Assembly: GCA_024349245.1 (NCBI GenBank)
Contig: JALDNG010002132.1
Coordinates: 1 to 64,000, forward strand
Reading direction: 5' to 3'
Length of the DNA: 64,000 nucleotides
From: Neodontobutis hainanensis
Lineage: Eukaryota; Chordata; Actinopteri; Gobiiformes; Odontobutidae
The notes under the pieces were generated by a model. The model was not told where the DNA came from. It did no database searches and saw only the letters and a list, made by a program, of their open reading frames with translations. Numbering within the stretch: the first letter of the stretch is position 1; each line of letters starts with the position of its first letter. Shown in pieces: positions 21,001 to 32,325 of this stretch. The position numbers and the translations under genes were made by a program.

Positions 21001-22268
21001 ACTAAATATTTGGCTACAGAGGACCTATCAATTCTAGGTCGAATCTACCTAACTAAGATGGAGTGTTTATCGAGATGTATTTACCCAGCTTATTCTAACG
21101 CCATTCCAAACAAATTGATTAAATCTATCAACCAAATCAACCTAAACTTTATTTGGAGAAACAGACCACATTATATGAAGAAAAGCAGTATGGTTAAAGA
21201 CACAAAGGATGGAGGTCTAAAAGTTATTGATTTTGACTGCCTTAATGGAACCTTAAAAATAAATTGGTTAAAATCCTGGATCAAACACAGTAACACCTTT
21301 TGGTATTGTATTCCAAAGGCCTTATTCAAAAAGATTGGAGGATTAGAATTTCTTCTTCAAGCGGACTTTAATGTTGACAAATTACCTATATCATTATCAG
21401 AGTTTCACAAACAAATACTCTTGTACTGAAAAATGCTGTTTGTACATAACTTCTCACCCCACACATCTGTACTCTGGAACAACAGATATGTTTTGCACCG
21501 TAACAGATCTCTGTTCTTTGAAGATTGGTATGGGAGGAACATATGGTCCATAGCTGACTTAATGGATACCAACGGATTAATATTTTTTAATTATGAGCAA
21601 TTTTGCACTAAACAGAATTTCAAACCTTTAAAATTAGACTTTACTAAATTACATAGAGCACTACCCCAAGCATTCGTCTTTCTAACAAGAAATATTTTAG
21701 CATATTATCCAATACAACCACAATTGGCCCCACTATCAATTCAAGGGATCTTTATTCTGGATAAAAAATGCACTAACCATTTTATTAGAAATATTTTTTC
21801 AGAATACCTTTACCCTGATAAGCAAAAAAAAAACAATATCCTAAAAAAATTTGATAAAGTTTCAATTACTAAACTAAGAACAATGTATGTAACACTCCCT
21901 ATACCTCCCAAAGTGAAAGAAACACACTTCAAAGTAATGAACAACATTTACCTGCTAAAGAATTACTGAGAATTCGATTTGGTATAGACGATAATTTGTG
22001 TACATTCTGTGAAAATGATGTTGAAACTACGGACCAGGTTTTTTTCTCATGTAATGTGATACAGATATTTTGGTGTGATATACATAAATGGATTAAGCAA
22101 CAGATGCCTTCATTCCCAACTTCTATATCCAGGGACGACATAACATTTGGGTTATTGTTAAAAAGCAAGAGTGATGAGCTCTGTACTAATACAATTGTAT
22201 GTCTAGCAAAATTTTTCATCCACAAATGTCGAATTGTGAAAACATCTCCCAAGTTAATTGTCTTTTAA
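18046..22268 (+). pseudogene. L1 ORF2 (endonuclease-reverse transcriptase), broken, copy A
   Basis: The apurinic-type endonuclease is recognisable from ISLISVNARGLRD, the catalytic-loop LQETHS, SAGVAILLNN and NVIIGGDLNLVHD. RT motifs follow: NKAPGSDGL, IPKPGKDP, RRPITL, LDFYKAFDSVEH, GIPQGCHISPYLF and a mutated active site LADDT instead of YADD. After the 753-bp insertion the C-terminal region resumes (NIWLQ, FIWRNRPHY, then a cysteine-rich CTFCENDVETTDQVFF). It is interrupted by several stops and frame changes, for example at 18154, 19603, 19759 and 21427, so it encodes no active enzyme. Confidence 0.88.
20203..20955. mobile_element. 753-bp insertion inside L1 ORF2, copy A
   Basis: Removing 20203-20960 (insert plus one copy of the flanking 5-mer 'ccaac') joins 'agccaac' to 'aaatgaatg' and restores the L1 reading frame. 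The 5-bp direct repeat CCAAC lies at 20198-20202 and 20956-20960. The insert has no long open frame. Its size and 5-bp duplication suit a solo LTR, but its ends are not TG...CA. Near the left end 'tagtgcagtgg' resembles a tRNA A box. At the right end 'ggggtgcaatcc' resembles a B box. Its class is unresolved. Confidence 0.65.
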
Positions 22269-22626
22269 ATGAGTTTAAACTTTATATGAAATCCTTAAAG
22301 GCTCTGAAAAATCCTAAAGGACAAGAAATATATGAAACCTAAAACACTTCCCAACTGAGATAAATAGCTGAACGAAGACTTAATTATCCCCTTATAGTAT
22401 AATACCATTTACATATATGAATTTGTTTAATGGAGTGTTTATTTTTATCATTTATTTCCTTTATAAATTAACCTTTTTTTGTGACTAAGACTATATTTTC
22501 CTGTTTGTATTAAGAGCTGTTAGCTGTTCCCTCTGGCTATATTTTCTCTGTATCCTATTATGAAGAAATGGATCTTATTCAGCCATGTTTGTAAATCTTG
22601 ATATTTTCAATAAAAAAAAAAAAAAA

Positions 22627-22641
22627 AGAAGGCGCTGACTT
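22627..22641. repeat. Right target-site duplication of L1, copy A
   Basis: Exact match to 16845-16859. It is followed directly by the remainder of repeat R. Confidence 0.93.
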
Positions 22642-22683
22642 CTACAGTCACAGGGCGAAGCTAAGCTCATTCTCTGTCTTTAG
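22642..22683. repeat. Dispersed repeat R, right part (copy A)
   Basis: 'ctacagtcacagggcgaagc' to 'tgtctttag' continues the R sequence seen uninterrupted at 28540-28741. It is cut by the start of segment X at 22681. Confidence 0.8.
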
Positions 22684-23606
22684 AATAATATATTGGCAAA
22701 ACGAAGTGTATTATTAGGTAAGCATTATCTAATTTAATGATTATATATCCCTTTCAGGTCACTATTATTTACCTCTTCTACCGTTATTGGCTCCGACAGA
22801 GACCTGAGCTAAACTTAGCATCTCTGCTCCTTCACTGCGCCCTCTGCTGCTGCTCTTCTTCAGGTGAGTTTCACTTTTACACCAATATCTACGTTTTTTA
22901 AATATTCTCCTACTTTACTAAGCACCATGTTGTCATCTTTGTTCTAAAATACATCTACAGCTAGCAATAGTACTAAACTGCTTATCAATAGATAGCCTCG
23001 TAATTATAAACTGTATGTTGTAAAAATATATAAAGTTGATCATTTAGAATTGTAGTTTCTGTTTGATATCCATCTTAGCATCTGCAGTTAATACGTTTTC
23101 TTCAACTTAAAATAGACACGTTGCATACCTTTTTTAAAAAAAAACTGGTTGTTTAGAAATTGTAGTCAAAGATGCTGTATTTTTGAGATGGAGTAAATAT
23201 GTGTTAAACCAGTTTTGATTTTTGTTTTTCAGTTTCCTTACCTGTGCAACTGCAGGTCAGAGACCTCAGGAGCAACCTGAAAGTTCAAGAAACCCTTCCA
23301 TCTTAGCAGCACTACTTTATTTATACAAATTAATACTACACAAAAAATATGTTTTATGATTTCTGATTCATGCCAAAATAATGTATGTATAATGTATAAA
23401 TTATGTCAGATTCTAGATCTTGAAAAACAGTTTATATATGATTTCAAACCTAGAAGCACATAAATGAATGGAGATGCTATTTTATTTAATTTTATTTTAA
23501 AAACGCTGAAGTTGTAGATGGACCAGGATGTGATGTAGTGATGAAGCTGAGGAAGACGAGGCTGGGCTATGTCAACTGTCCAGGAGCAGAGAAGAACAGA
23601 GCAGCA

Positions 23607-23765
23607 GTACTGGACCTGACTGGACTGGGCTGGACTGGACCTGACTGGACTGGACAAGACTGGACTGTACTGGACTGGGCAGTACTGGACCTGACTGGAC
23701 TGGACTGGACTGGACAGTACTGGACCTGACTGGACTGGACAGTACTGGACCTGACTGGACTGGGC
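23607..23765. repeat. Pentamer-based minisatellite (tggac-t / tggac-c), copy A
   Basis: Units of 'tggact' and 'tggacctgac' in irregular 10-15 bp blocks, ~160 bp. Identical in copy B and about twice as long in the distal X copy at 58825. Confidence 0.9.
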
Positions 23766-24264
23766 CGACAGAAAAGCAGCAGCAGACAGGTAACTGTAGA
23801 GGAGAACAAAGTAAAAGCGTATGTTTAAAACAAGTCTTGCTGTTGGGCCCGGTCACCTCTGAACATGAGATGTACTGTTAATCACAGAAAAAAACACATA
23901 TCTTAGTTTTTATTCACCAGCTCACTGTGTGTTACTGTGTGTGTAAGGACTGTTTTTCAGAAAATAGTGGACTTTGATTTGAACTTACATTAGCCTAAAT
24001 ATACTTTAGTTAATGTGAACTGTACTGGGTCAGAGGTCATGTCTGTCATGTTTAAAACGAGGCATAAACATTTACCTGTGACTGTTGTCATGATTTACAG
24101 ATGACAAATGTACAAAGATAAAACTAACACATGCACTTTAGCTACAGTAATGTTTAAGAGATGTATGACTGTAGAGTAAGAAAAGTGTTTTCTAGAGTAA
24201 AAAGTCTCAGAGGTTGGTGGCAGATGTAATGTTTAATGTAATGTATAGTGTAATGTAACACCCA

Positions 24265-24375
24265 CCTTTGTCTGAATATCCTCTTCAAAGTGCTCACAAC
24301 ACAACCAAGAGCCTTTCTTCTGATCAGCCTCAGTCTGACAGCATCACCTTTAGGAAATCTGTGGAGAAAGAACAA
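24265..24375 (-). pseudogene. THAP-domain exon relic inside X, copy A
   Basis: Minus strand gives HRFPKGDAVRLR and, after a one-base frame change, SWLCCEHFEEDIQTK. These correspond to the F-P region and the C-x2-H-F end of a THAP finger. The tryptophan between them and the first C-x-C exon are missing. The same lesion is in all three X copies, so it predates their spread. Confidence 0.5.
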
Positions 24376-24479
24376 TATCTATTTTTATAAAACAGGCACG
24401 TGTCAAGTGTATTTACCAAAATGACACAACCCAGATCTTTGTAAAAGAGTACTTTAAGCCCACTTCTAATTTTTACTTT

Positions 24480-24501
24480 TATTATTATTATTATTATTAT
24501 T
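24480..24501. repeat. TTA trinucleotide microsatellite
   Basis: Short perfect ATT run, also present in the other X copies. Confidence 0.9.
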
Positions 24502-24744
24502 AGTTTGCAAACTACACAGTAATTATTCAGTCAGAGACATTTATTCTTAACTTACTAAAAACTAAAAGAGCATTATGCTTTATTCCTTCCAAACTGAAGG
24601 TTAGATATGACCGTATATCATATTATTACCAAGTTTGGTCCAGTGTATCATATTAAACTAATGTTAAAACAGTGGAGCAGTATATTAGGCCTTTAGCAGC
24701 CACCTTCGGGTCAGCTAACAAAAGTAATAATATAGGGAGCTTCT

Positions 24745-25075
24745 GTCTGACCGGTGCCGAAATGGACCAATGAACCGTGGAGCCATCGGCAGTGAGTGCA
24801 GCAGTCCCCGGTGGTCGATGAGAGGGTTTTGTTGGGCGCAGACTGGGCAGGCTATCACATATGTCGGACAGCCTCTCCTTGAGTTGGCCACCAGAATCTT
24901 TATTGGAGGAAGTCCAGAGTCCACCGTATGCCCAGGTGACAGGTGAGTTGAGACGCGTGGGCCCCTCTGGAGAATCTGTTGGGTACAAACTGTTTCCCAG
25001 CAGGACATGAACTGGGGACGGCCCTAACGCTGTCCTCTATCGGCCAGGTAACTGCTGCTACCAGGTGGGTTGGGT
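24745..25075 (-). pseudogene. Ty3/Gypsy integrase relic inside X, copy A
   Basis: Broken minus-strand frames read HASQLTCHLGIRWTLDFLQ, then RFWWPT, ACPVCAQQNP and GLLHSLPMAPR. This is the H-H-C-C zinc-binding start of a Ty3/Gypsy integrase and the short linker before its catalytic core. The RNase H, the catalytic core and the LTRs are not seen. It is split by frameshifts. Other integrase clades are less likely given the RFWWP motif. Confidence 0.7.
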
Positions 25076-26767
25076 TTAGGATAGCGACTGGATTGACCAA
25101 TGAATTCTCCTCCTGGTAAGAGCATCCAGCTTATGGTTTCAGGAGCCAGGTCTATAAGAGAGAGTGAAGTTGAATCTAGTGAAGAATAGTGAATAACAGC
25201 CCTGACACTAATATAATAATGTATATTTAGTGTTCTTTAAACATGACCTGTTAAACAGTGTACTCACCACTTCAGGTTCAGGGAAGGCAGCACGGCTCTG
25301 GAAAAAATCTGCCATTTAGATCATTTGTAGGTTGTTGTTAGTAAGTTGTTTAAATAAAGTAAATGTAGTAGGCTTGTTTAGCAGCAGTGTTGGGAGTAAC
25401 GCATTACAAAAGTAATGCATTACAGTAATATATTACTTTTTCCTGTAACGCAGTGTGTAAGGCATTACAAATTATTTTTAGTAATATTTTACTCGGTACA
25501 TATTCAGCAAAGCTTGCGTTACAAAATAAAACTTTGCGAGATTTCATTAAAGTCCCTCTTGTTGGTGTAACTTTGTTATTGCGTGACATAGTCCAGTGAA
25601 GGCGGGTTTTACAGGAGTGGTGCGAGGCATGATTTCTGCCCCTGCTGTGCTCGCGGGTTGCGCTTGCCAGTGGAAAAGCGGCTAATGAAGATGGCAGAAG
25701 ACGACTGTACATTTTTAGAGGCAAAGGACACGGACCGCAAGACATTATTCATAATTACAAGCGCATTGTATAAAACATATTTTTGAACCGGCACTTCTAG
25801 GACAGCTACGTTAACACGCGGGTCCTCAGGTTATTATGGTTACGGACAGAGCGGCGGGAAATTCCATAGACATACATAAGAAAGGCTAGATGTCTCACGG
25901 CGCAGTCTCTGACGGCATCACCGGTGGCCATCTTGAAACAGGCAAGCTTCCTATCGGACTCCATGGTACCTGATGTAAGGTGAGTGATCTGCACGAACAT
26001 AAATACTTTATCTCGCTGAAATCTTGACGGATTTACAAAATGTTTGATTTCTTACAAACGTTAATAATGTGGCTATAATTCTGGATGCGTGAACATGTTG
26101 AAATTGCAGCTTTTCTTTTGAAAGACGACTTAATCGTGCAGCATAGTTGTGTATCACGGCTAACGTTACTTGTGCAAGTTATCAAGGCTGAGACCACCAT
26201 CGAGCTGTTCAGTTATAGTTTTACTGACACCAATAACGATTTTATGACAACCAATTTTTTTATCTATATTACAGTCATTGTGAATGTGGTTGTAGTTATT
26301 AGCTGGCTTTGAATGAGACCTAACGTTAGTAGTTACAGTTGAGCTGCTACCCAGCAATTTTACATCAGTGGGAGAGGCAGAATTGCTCTTTCTTTTCAAT
26401 GTAACTTAAGTTGCACATGATTTCCAATCGGTTTGGTTTGTTAAAAACATCTTATTATTTTTATTTTTGTAAAATGTGTTTTCTGAAGACATGCACAATA
26501 ACCCTAACCCTAAGACATACACAGTACCTGGAAGTGTCACAAACCATTTTGAGTATATAGAAAAATGCCTGTATTTGTATCTGTTTGCCGAATTTATCAC
26601 CACTGATACAGTCTGAACTGTATGATAATGTCATGCAACTTAATTTATATGGAAAGATCATTCAGGGGTGGCTAGTTCAGTTCTAGTTTTTTTTTAAGCA
26701 TAAAACATTTTTAAAGCATGTATTTAATATCTGTATACTATACTCCATATATATATATATATTTTAA

Positions 26768-26952
26768 GGTGGCTGGAATAACAATCCTAATGCCAGCCAG
26801 TTCAAGTACATCTTCAGGAAGCTGATGGCCCGGTGTGGGGTTGTTAAACCATGCAGGCAATGTGACAGCACAGGATGACACAGAGTCCCTCCCAGCTGTC
26901 ATTGTCACCTTTACAAGCCTGTCAGCTGTAGATATGTCCTCTGCAACAAATA
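26768..26952 (+). pseudogene. P-element/THAP9-like transposase C-terminal fragment, copy A
   Basis: Reads GGWNNNPNASQFKYIFRKLM then ARCGVV. After a one-base frame change near 26853 it continues NVTAQDDTESLPAVI and VTFTSLSAVDMSSATNK, ending at TAA. This matches the conserved end region of P-element and THAP9 transposases (W-N-N-N-P, F-x-Y-x-F-R-x-L, C-G-V). The THAP, RNase-H and GTP-binding parts are absent. Confidence 0.65.
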
Positions 26953-27590
26953 AATAAATAGACTTTTGTGTAATTATTCCATATTTTGTGTAGTAATTCT
27001 ATATCAGAACCCTGATATACAATCCAAATAGTCTACAAGAAACTTCAGAGTGTTACCAAGAGGTTACCACACAGTAAGCCTTTATTATGCATGTCTATCT
27101 TTTGGGTAACCAAAAGTCCTATGGGGAGTTTTGATAGGGCATTTTACAAAACGCATGAGCATACCTTGGCAAATCAATGGACTAAAGTACTCATATTTCA
27201 TTCTATATTGATCTGCTTTTGTACACAGCTTTACAAGACCTGGTGCTTGGGCTCAGTTGTGTTTCTAAAGTCATATCAAGAGACCTAGAAGCTGAAATGT
27301 GGTCAGTTGAGATGCTTGTTATCCAGCAGAAAGAAAAACAATATTCTAGCCTCTATAACTCTGTGCAAGTACTTCACATAATTATTCTGATTCTTTCCTA
27401 AGAAACTACAGGGTCTCAGTTTTCTAAAGAGGTCAGGCATTTGATGGTAGGCAAAAATGGCTGGGAACAGTGATCTCTGAAGTAGGCGCAGTGCAATGTC
27501 AAGGGGAAAAGCCTAGTAAATGGCCCAATCCTCAAGAAGTTAAAATAAACGTAATAATTCAAATTATCTTATTATAATAACATTATAAAA

Positions 27591-27593
<3 letters not shown>

Positions 27594-27631
<38 letters not shown>
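27594..27631. repeat. TA microsatellite, copy A
   Basis: About 18 perfect TA units inside the P-like element. The copy B run at 52020-52055 is nearly the same length. Confidence 0.95.
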
Positions 27632-27633
<2 letters not shown>

Positions 27634-28539
27634 TTCCTTGGGCGTGTGTATATTCATTGCATCTCTATGTTCTGTTCAATGTTATTTTCTTATGGAAGTC
27701 CATGGTTATAATTATTCATAAGTATGCAGTGTCATAAGTATATCTTTGACGTTTATAAAAAACTAAACTGTTTAAAAATCGGTAGAAAATTTAGCAAGTT
27801 ATGGTTATTTAAAAGTACATGCACCATTAAAACACAATGTTACGAGTGAGCAAGCTGCCTGTGACAAGATGGCGCCAGTTGCGGACGTCAACCTCCATTG
27901 GCCAACAGCGAGACATCTAGCCTTTCTTATGTATGTCTATAGGAAATTCAACATGTTTAGCGTAGCCTGATAATGCGTTAGAAACGATTAAAATCTAAAA
28001 GTTGAGCCTTGGCAAAACATAACGAAGATTCACTGACGTTATGGACGGAGAGGGAACGTTTATTTTAGTTTATTCATCTCCTAAGCTCCGTGTCAGAGTC
28101 AAAGCTGAACAACAGCCCTTTATCGTCCAGTCCAGGCTGCTTTGATAATCAGAATGAATCCAGAACTGAACCAGGACTGGACAGTTTTCATGTCTGGATT
28201 AATAAAACAAATGTGCATCTTGTCATGGCATTAGAGTTTACTTATGTTGTGTCTAATATTAATAGACCCAAGCTATTGCCAGATAATAATTTTACCTCGA
28301 CCATACTTTAAACAGACTTTAATCATTTGTGATTTTGTCTGTCATCCTTTCTTGTCTTGAGCCTTCACTTTGCCAATTATATGCTTTATTGTTAGTAGCC
28401 TGATAGCCTACAGTCATTATGGAACATCAAATGTCTTCTACTGGATGTAAATTGCTCTGTATTACATTTTAGAATTTTAGAATTTTAAGTTCTACCTTAT
28501 AGTTATTTTCGTGAAAGTAACTCAAAAGTAATACAGGAG

Positions 28540-28741
28540 CCATGTTGGTTTTATGGAGCCAGAAGTCCTAATTTGGGCATATGAGCTAGGTTTGAGTGTG
28601 CGTTGGCATAGTAACCAGCGAGCCAATCAGAACCATGTTTTTTGAAAGTTGAAAGTCCTGCAGATAGCGGCAAAGCCATTGACGGTAGGAGGCGCTGACT
28701 TCTACAGTCACTGGGCGAAGCTAAGCTCATTCCTTGTCTTT
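28540..28741. repeat. Dispersed repeat R, uninterrupted, copy A
   Basis: Starts 'ccatgttggttttatggagc' and continues past the L1 target site ('ggaggcgctgacttctacag') to 'tgtctttg'. It is the pre-insertion form of 16698-16859 plus 22642-22683. Confidence 0.85.
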
Positions 28742-29545
28742 GCTGCATTTTGACTGCTGGCTAACTTGAGGTAAATGTTATATTAATTTGTAATTAAATT
28801 TTTTTTATTTCATTAATTTTACTCATAATAACCTATTTTGACAACTACATATACTAGTAGTTAACTGTAACCAGAGCAGTGTTTCCTTTTTATTGCTAAA
28901 TCTCGTTTTAAATTGTTAGGCGCGATCCGGGGCGTTTACAGTTTCCACAAAGCATTTTAGCGTGCGCCTCCATCAGTGCAAACTCCTAAGTCATGCAAAC
29001 CCCAAAATCTATACATCAAATTAAAGCTTAAAGTCTCATCTTTCAGACTATATAAACCATTTTAAGACATTAAAACCACATATTTGACACCAAAGCCTGT
29101 TTTACAGACACGCACAAAGATGGAGATTGGATTTGGTCTTACCTTTGACGGGTCTATTGGACTCAAACCGCTACAAAATCCCACAAACTGGGTCTCATTC
29201 TGCTCATAAAGGTCCAGGGAATAATATCCAGTAAAATAATTAGGTCCAAAAGATATGTTAGAGCCTCCAAGGCACAAAAACTGCCGAAAAGTATTCCCAA
29301 CTTGAAGTCAGCTGCGACACTTTATGTCGTTTCTTTTGTAAATAAAAACATAATTCCTTTTCTATCGCGAAACAAGCTAATCTCATGCTACCAGGAAGTG
29401 TTAGCATTAGATTGACACCTTGTTTGGCCAATTGAAAGGGTTTTGGTCAGCCTTTGACCAATGAGAAGACTTGGAACTCCACAGATGGATGAGCGACTAC
29501 GCCCCACTTCAACGGCTTTAGTTTGGGCTAGAAGCGTCACTGAAC
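28742..29545. other. No recognised gene
   Basis: AT-rich. A 71-codon minus-strand frame (29062-29277) has no recognisable domain. Nothing else supported. Confidence 0.5.
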
Positions 29546-29807
29546 TAGCCTGGTTCTACCAGACTCGTACATTTCATTTGTACAGAGAGTCTGGCCTCGC
29601 TCCATTGACACTTCCTTGTATGCGGGAACTCTGTTGAAGTTTAAAACTATTGGATCTGCCCAGAGTCACTCAGGATCTGCCATAGCCAATCGCTAACGCG
29701 TGGTCGTGACGTATGTCATGCGCGAAACCGACTGGAAACAACAAGTCACTCCCTCTGTTCGCTGATTGGTCCTACAAAAATTGATTTCTGGAAACCTAAG
29801 AATATAC

Positions 29808-32245
29808 CATAGACATAATATACATAGACGCCTCATGACGTGCTGGAGAGTGATCCACGTCCGCCATATTGGGTGGGTCTCTCCACTCAACGCTAGCACC
29901 AGAGTCAATAGGAGTAAAGCGGAGAGCGAGCAATTATGCCAGTATTTTGTGCAGCTTACGGTTGCAATAACCAACGCAGTATTGAAACTAGATCGCATGG
30001 GATTACATTTCACAAGTAAGATTGAACAATAATTTAGGTTATTTTACCATTTACCGTTTACTTACGTGTAACGTTCATCAGGAACTGGTAACGCAACTTA
30101 GGCTACTCTCTCTCATAATCTCTGGCTGATTTTTTTTTTCTCTTCACACTTTGAAGGTTTTCCAGTGATACAGGCTTGAGGAGGCAATGGGAAGTTGCTA
30201 TTAGACGGGAGGGTTTTGTTGTGCTCTGCAGTGAACACTTCAAGCCTGATGATTTTGACAGGACGGGTCAGATTGTCAGGCTTAGAGATGACCCCATCTG
30301 TCCTCAACTTCCCATGTCATCTCCAAAGAGTAGGTGTATTTTACTCTACATGCTAACAGAGATGTCTATGATTCATATGTAAAACAAAAACGGTAAAACC
30401 GTTATATATTTCTGCATGTATTAGTGATGTATTGTGTATTAAAATACACTGTGGGATACTAAAACCTTTTTCAAGTGTTTTTAATTAAGTTGTTTTTAAG
30501 TATTATGTTTATTATGTTTTAGCCTGTAGTGACTAGGAATACACAAACTTCAAGGAAAGCTGAAGAGAGCCTAACAGTGGACGTTTTTCAGCATTTTCCT
30601 GAAAGTGAACCTCAGCCCAATGATGTGAGTATTTTTAGGCTATTTGATATGTCCCATACAGCTGTGAGCATCATGGCTGTGGTCATATCAAAATATCTCC
30701 CTTGCTTTCTGCAACTCTTTTCAGAAATACTCATACACTTATATGTGAATGAGTATATGTTATTCTACTAGGACCACTCCTACGCATTGCCCAATTCACC
30801 TACTCGTCTAAAGGCCAGACTCAGTGAAGCTTTGGCTAGAGTGGAGAGTCTAGAGCGGGAGAAGAAAAATGCAAAGACCCGAGAACAGAGAGCAAAGAAA
30901 ACTGTAAAGAGTCTCCTGGAAGATCTGAAGGAAAAGAACCTTATAAATGAGGAGTTGAATGAAAGGCTTGGCTTCTTCTCTGGTAAAAATAAATTGATAA
31001 TACCACCTTGAATTGTATATTGTTTACACTATACACTAATACAAAAGGTATTATTTCAAGGGAACTTTCTAACTAGTCTGTCTAACTAGTTTAACTGAAT
31101 TTCAGATCTTCAGGTAGAACTCTTTTCAAAGCGGGGCCATGAATACACCAAAGACCAGAGAGAGTTTGCCCTCACACTGCACCTCCATGGTCCGAAAGCC
31201 TACAGTTATCTGAGGGATTCTCTGCATCTTCCCCTGCCACATCCACACACATTGCAACGGTGTAGTACATGTTTTTTTTATTTCACTTTTTAAACATACT
31301 GGTTAAAATACTTCAAACACTTCAGCCCTACATAATGTACAACAAACAGGGAACTGATGTAGAAGTTTTGAGCGTGTATGTGCTATTTTGACAATTTTTT
31401 CTTTGAGAATGCCTTCCAAAGTATTGGAAAAAGAACAATCATTGAAAAAATGAAAATGTGCCCAAAATAGGGATCCAAGGGTTGAAGCACTAAATAGCAA
31501 TTTATTTTCTTTTTGTAAAGGTGGATGCAATCAGTGGATGCCAGGCCTGGGCTCAACACAATGATGTTGAACATGTTAAAGAGAAGACGTGAAGAAGACC
31601 CTGCTAAATATGGCTCTGTGGCCCTCATGTTGGATGCCATGGCCATCAAAAACATGTCCAGTACAATCCCCATACCCAGAAAATGTCTGGATATGTGGAT
31701 ATGGGGAATGGCCTGGATGAGACTGATTTAGCCACAGAGGTGCTTGTTTTTATGGTGGTAGGAATACAGGGTCATTGGAAAGCTCCAATTGCCTACAACC
31801 TCACAAAGTCTCTGTCTCCAGACACACAGAAGGTCCTAAATGTAATAAAGAAGGTGTAATAAATTTAAATGAACAATCAAACTTGTTTCTTTATTAAAAT
31901 ATAAAATGCATTCATTTATACATTTATCAATATGCCATAGTCTACCATATGTCTTAGTTAAACCTCGTAATACAAAGTATTTTTACATGAAAGCAGAATT
32001 TTTCAATGTGTGACAGCGTCCTGTATTATAACCAAGTCTCTGTCGTTTGAAACAAACCAAACCGTGTGAAAATCCGGTAAAAACTCGGGGAGTTATGATC
32101 ATTGTAGTTGAGGAATACACCTTCCTCAGTAGAAATAAATGCGGGGGCGGAGCATCGGAGACCCATCCAAGATGGCGCCGCGCTGGTACGTCCGCTCCAA
32201 TAGGCAGCGTCAGTCTATGAGGCGTCTATGTATATTATGTCTATG
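29808..32245 (+). mobile_element. P-element-like transposon with perfect terminal repeats, copy A
   Basis: A perfect 29-bp inverted terminal repeat begins 'catagacataatatacatag' and ends 'acgcctcat' (29808-29836, 32217-32245). The direct repeat AGAATATAC (8-9 bp) flanks both ends. Length is 2438 bp. It carries the THAP and N-terminal parts of a P-type transposase. Intact repeats suggest recent mobility, but the transposase is truncated, so it would need a helper. Confidence 0.88.
29936..31859 (+). pseudogene. THAP9/P-element-like transposase, truncated, copy A
   Basis: Six exons can be placed. 29936-30015 (MPVFCAAYGCNNQ, C-x4-C) and 30157-30329 (LRRQWEVAIRR, VLCSEHF) complete a THAP finger with matching splice phase. 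30523-30624 is acidic. 30772-30982 is a coiled coil (ARVESLEREKKNAKTREQR). 31106-31259 reads KRGHEYTKDQREFALTLHL. 31521-31859 covers SVDARPGLNTMMLNML and the first RNase-H strand with its aspartate (LMLDAMAI). A one-base slip near 31649 breaks the frame; the other frame then continues with KMSGYVDMG and HWKAPIAYNLTKSLS to TAA 31857. The rest of the catalytic domain and the GTP-binding and C-terminal regions are missing, so it cannot transpose DNA. Confidence 0.8.
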
Positions 32246-32325
32246 AGAATATACAGCGATCCCAGACTAAGTACTAAAGCGAAATGAAATTGAGCGGAAG
32301 TACGTAGGAGGGCGGAGCCAGGCTA

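Larger units (their letters stand above)
16860..22626 (+). mobile_element. L1-clade LINE retrotransposon, inactive, copy A
   Basis: A 5767-bp element with a 5'UTR, ORF1, an ORF2 with endonuclease and reverse transcriptase, a 3'UTR and a terminal A run from 22611, flanked by a 15-bp target duplication. These are hallmarks of target-primed reverse transcription. Size includes a 753-bp insertion at 20203-20955. Both ORFs are broken by stops and frameshifts. The same lesions occur in copy B, so the element was dead before the duplication. Confidence 0.9.
22681..25384 (+). repeat. Segment X, copy 1 (proximal, copy A)
   Basis: Begins 'tagaataatatattggc' and ends 'gtttagcag', where a hAT element starts. 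It recurs at 33472 (first 264 bp only), 47104 and 57897. It contains a splice-site-bounded exon-like piece (22758-22864, 'tttcag' to 'gtgagt'), a second acceptor-like 'tttttcag' at 23225-23232, a pentamer minisatellite followed by 'gtaact', and minus-strand THAP and Gypsy relics. I cannot name a parent gene for the exon-like pieces. Confidence 0.88.
25865..27941. mobile_element. P-like DNA transposon nested in the hAT, copy A
   Basis: The 5' end 'catagacatacataagaaag' and the inverted 3' end match over about 31 bp (one mismatch near the tip, C against T). The 8-bp direct repeat GGAAATTC flanks it at 25857-25864 and 27942-27949, as P elements produce. Length is 2077 bp. Only a transposase C-terminal piece remains inside, so it is non-autonomous now. 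Confidence 0.8.
25385..28539. mobile_element. hAT transposon, disrupted by a P-like element and 3'-truncated, copy A
   Basis: Starts 'cagtgttgggagtaacgc' followed by several 'gtaatgcattac'-type subterminal motifs, a classic hAT end. A short plus-strand coding start (MAEDDCTFLEAKDTD) lies near 25690. The 3' subterminal 'gtaactcaaaagtaata' is present at ~28515, but the terminal repeat is lost where repeat R begins. The distal X copy at 60786 has the same left flank without this insertion, an empty site. Confidence 0.75.
29546..32325. mobile_element. Short MITE-like element split by a P-like transposon, copy A
   Basis: Ends TAGCCTGG and CCAGGCTA are inverted repeats, flanked by the 9-bp direct repeat TCACTGAAC (29537-29545 and 32326-32334). 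Removing the inner P-like element leaves ~335 bp, MITE-sized. No coding sequence of its own. The family is unknown to me; a 9-bp duplication is compatible with Mutator-type elements. Confidence 0.65.

Noticed and set aside
23567..23856. Ser/Gln/Pro/Val-rich proteins over the pentamer minisatellite
   Set aside because: Low-complexity translation of a minisatellite, with no start context or domain. The same effect is seen in all X copies.
24900..25100. Independent small protein on the minus strand
   Set aside because: The frame is part of the broken Gypsy integrase relic.
26500..26515. Telomeric repeat (ccctaaccctaa)
   Set aside because: Only two units, inside a P-like element. Not an interstitial telomere array.
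29062..29277. 71-codon minus-strand ORF with a possible extracellular-like sequence
   Set aside because: No homologue recognised, no signal peptide, and no flanking exons found.
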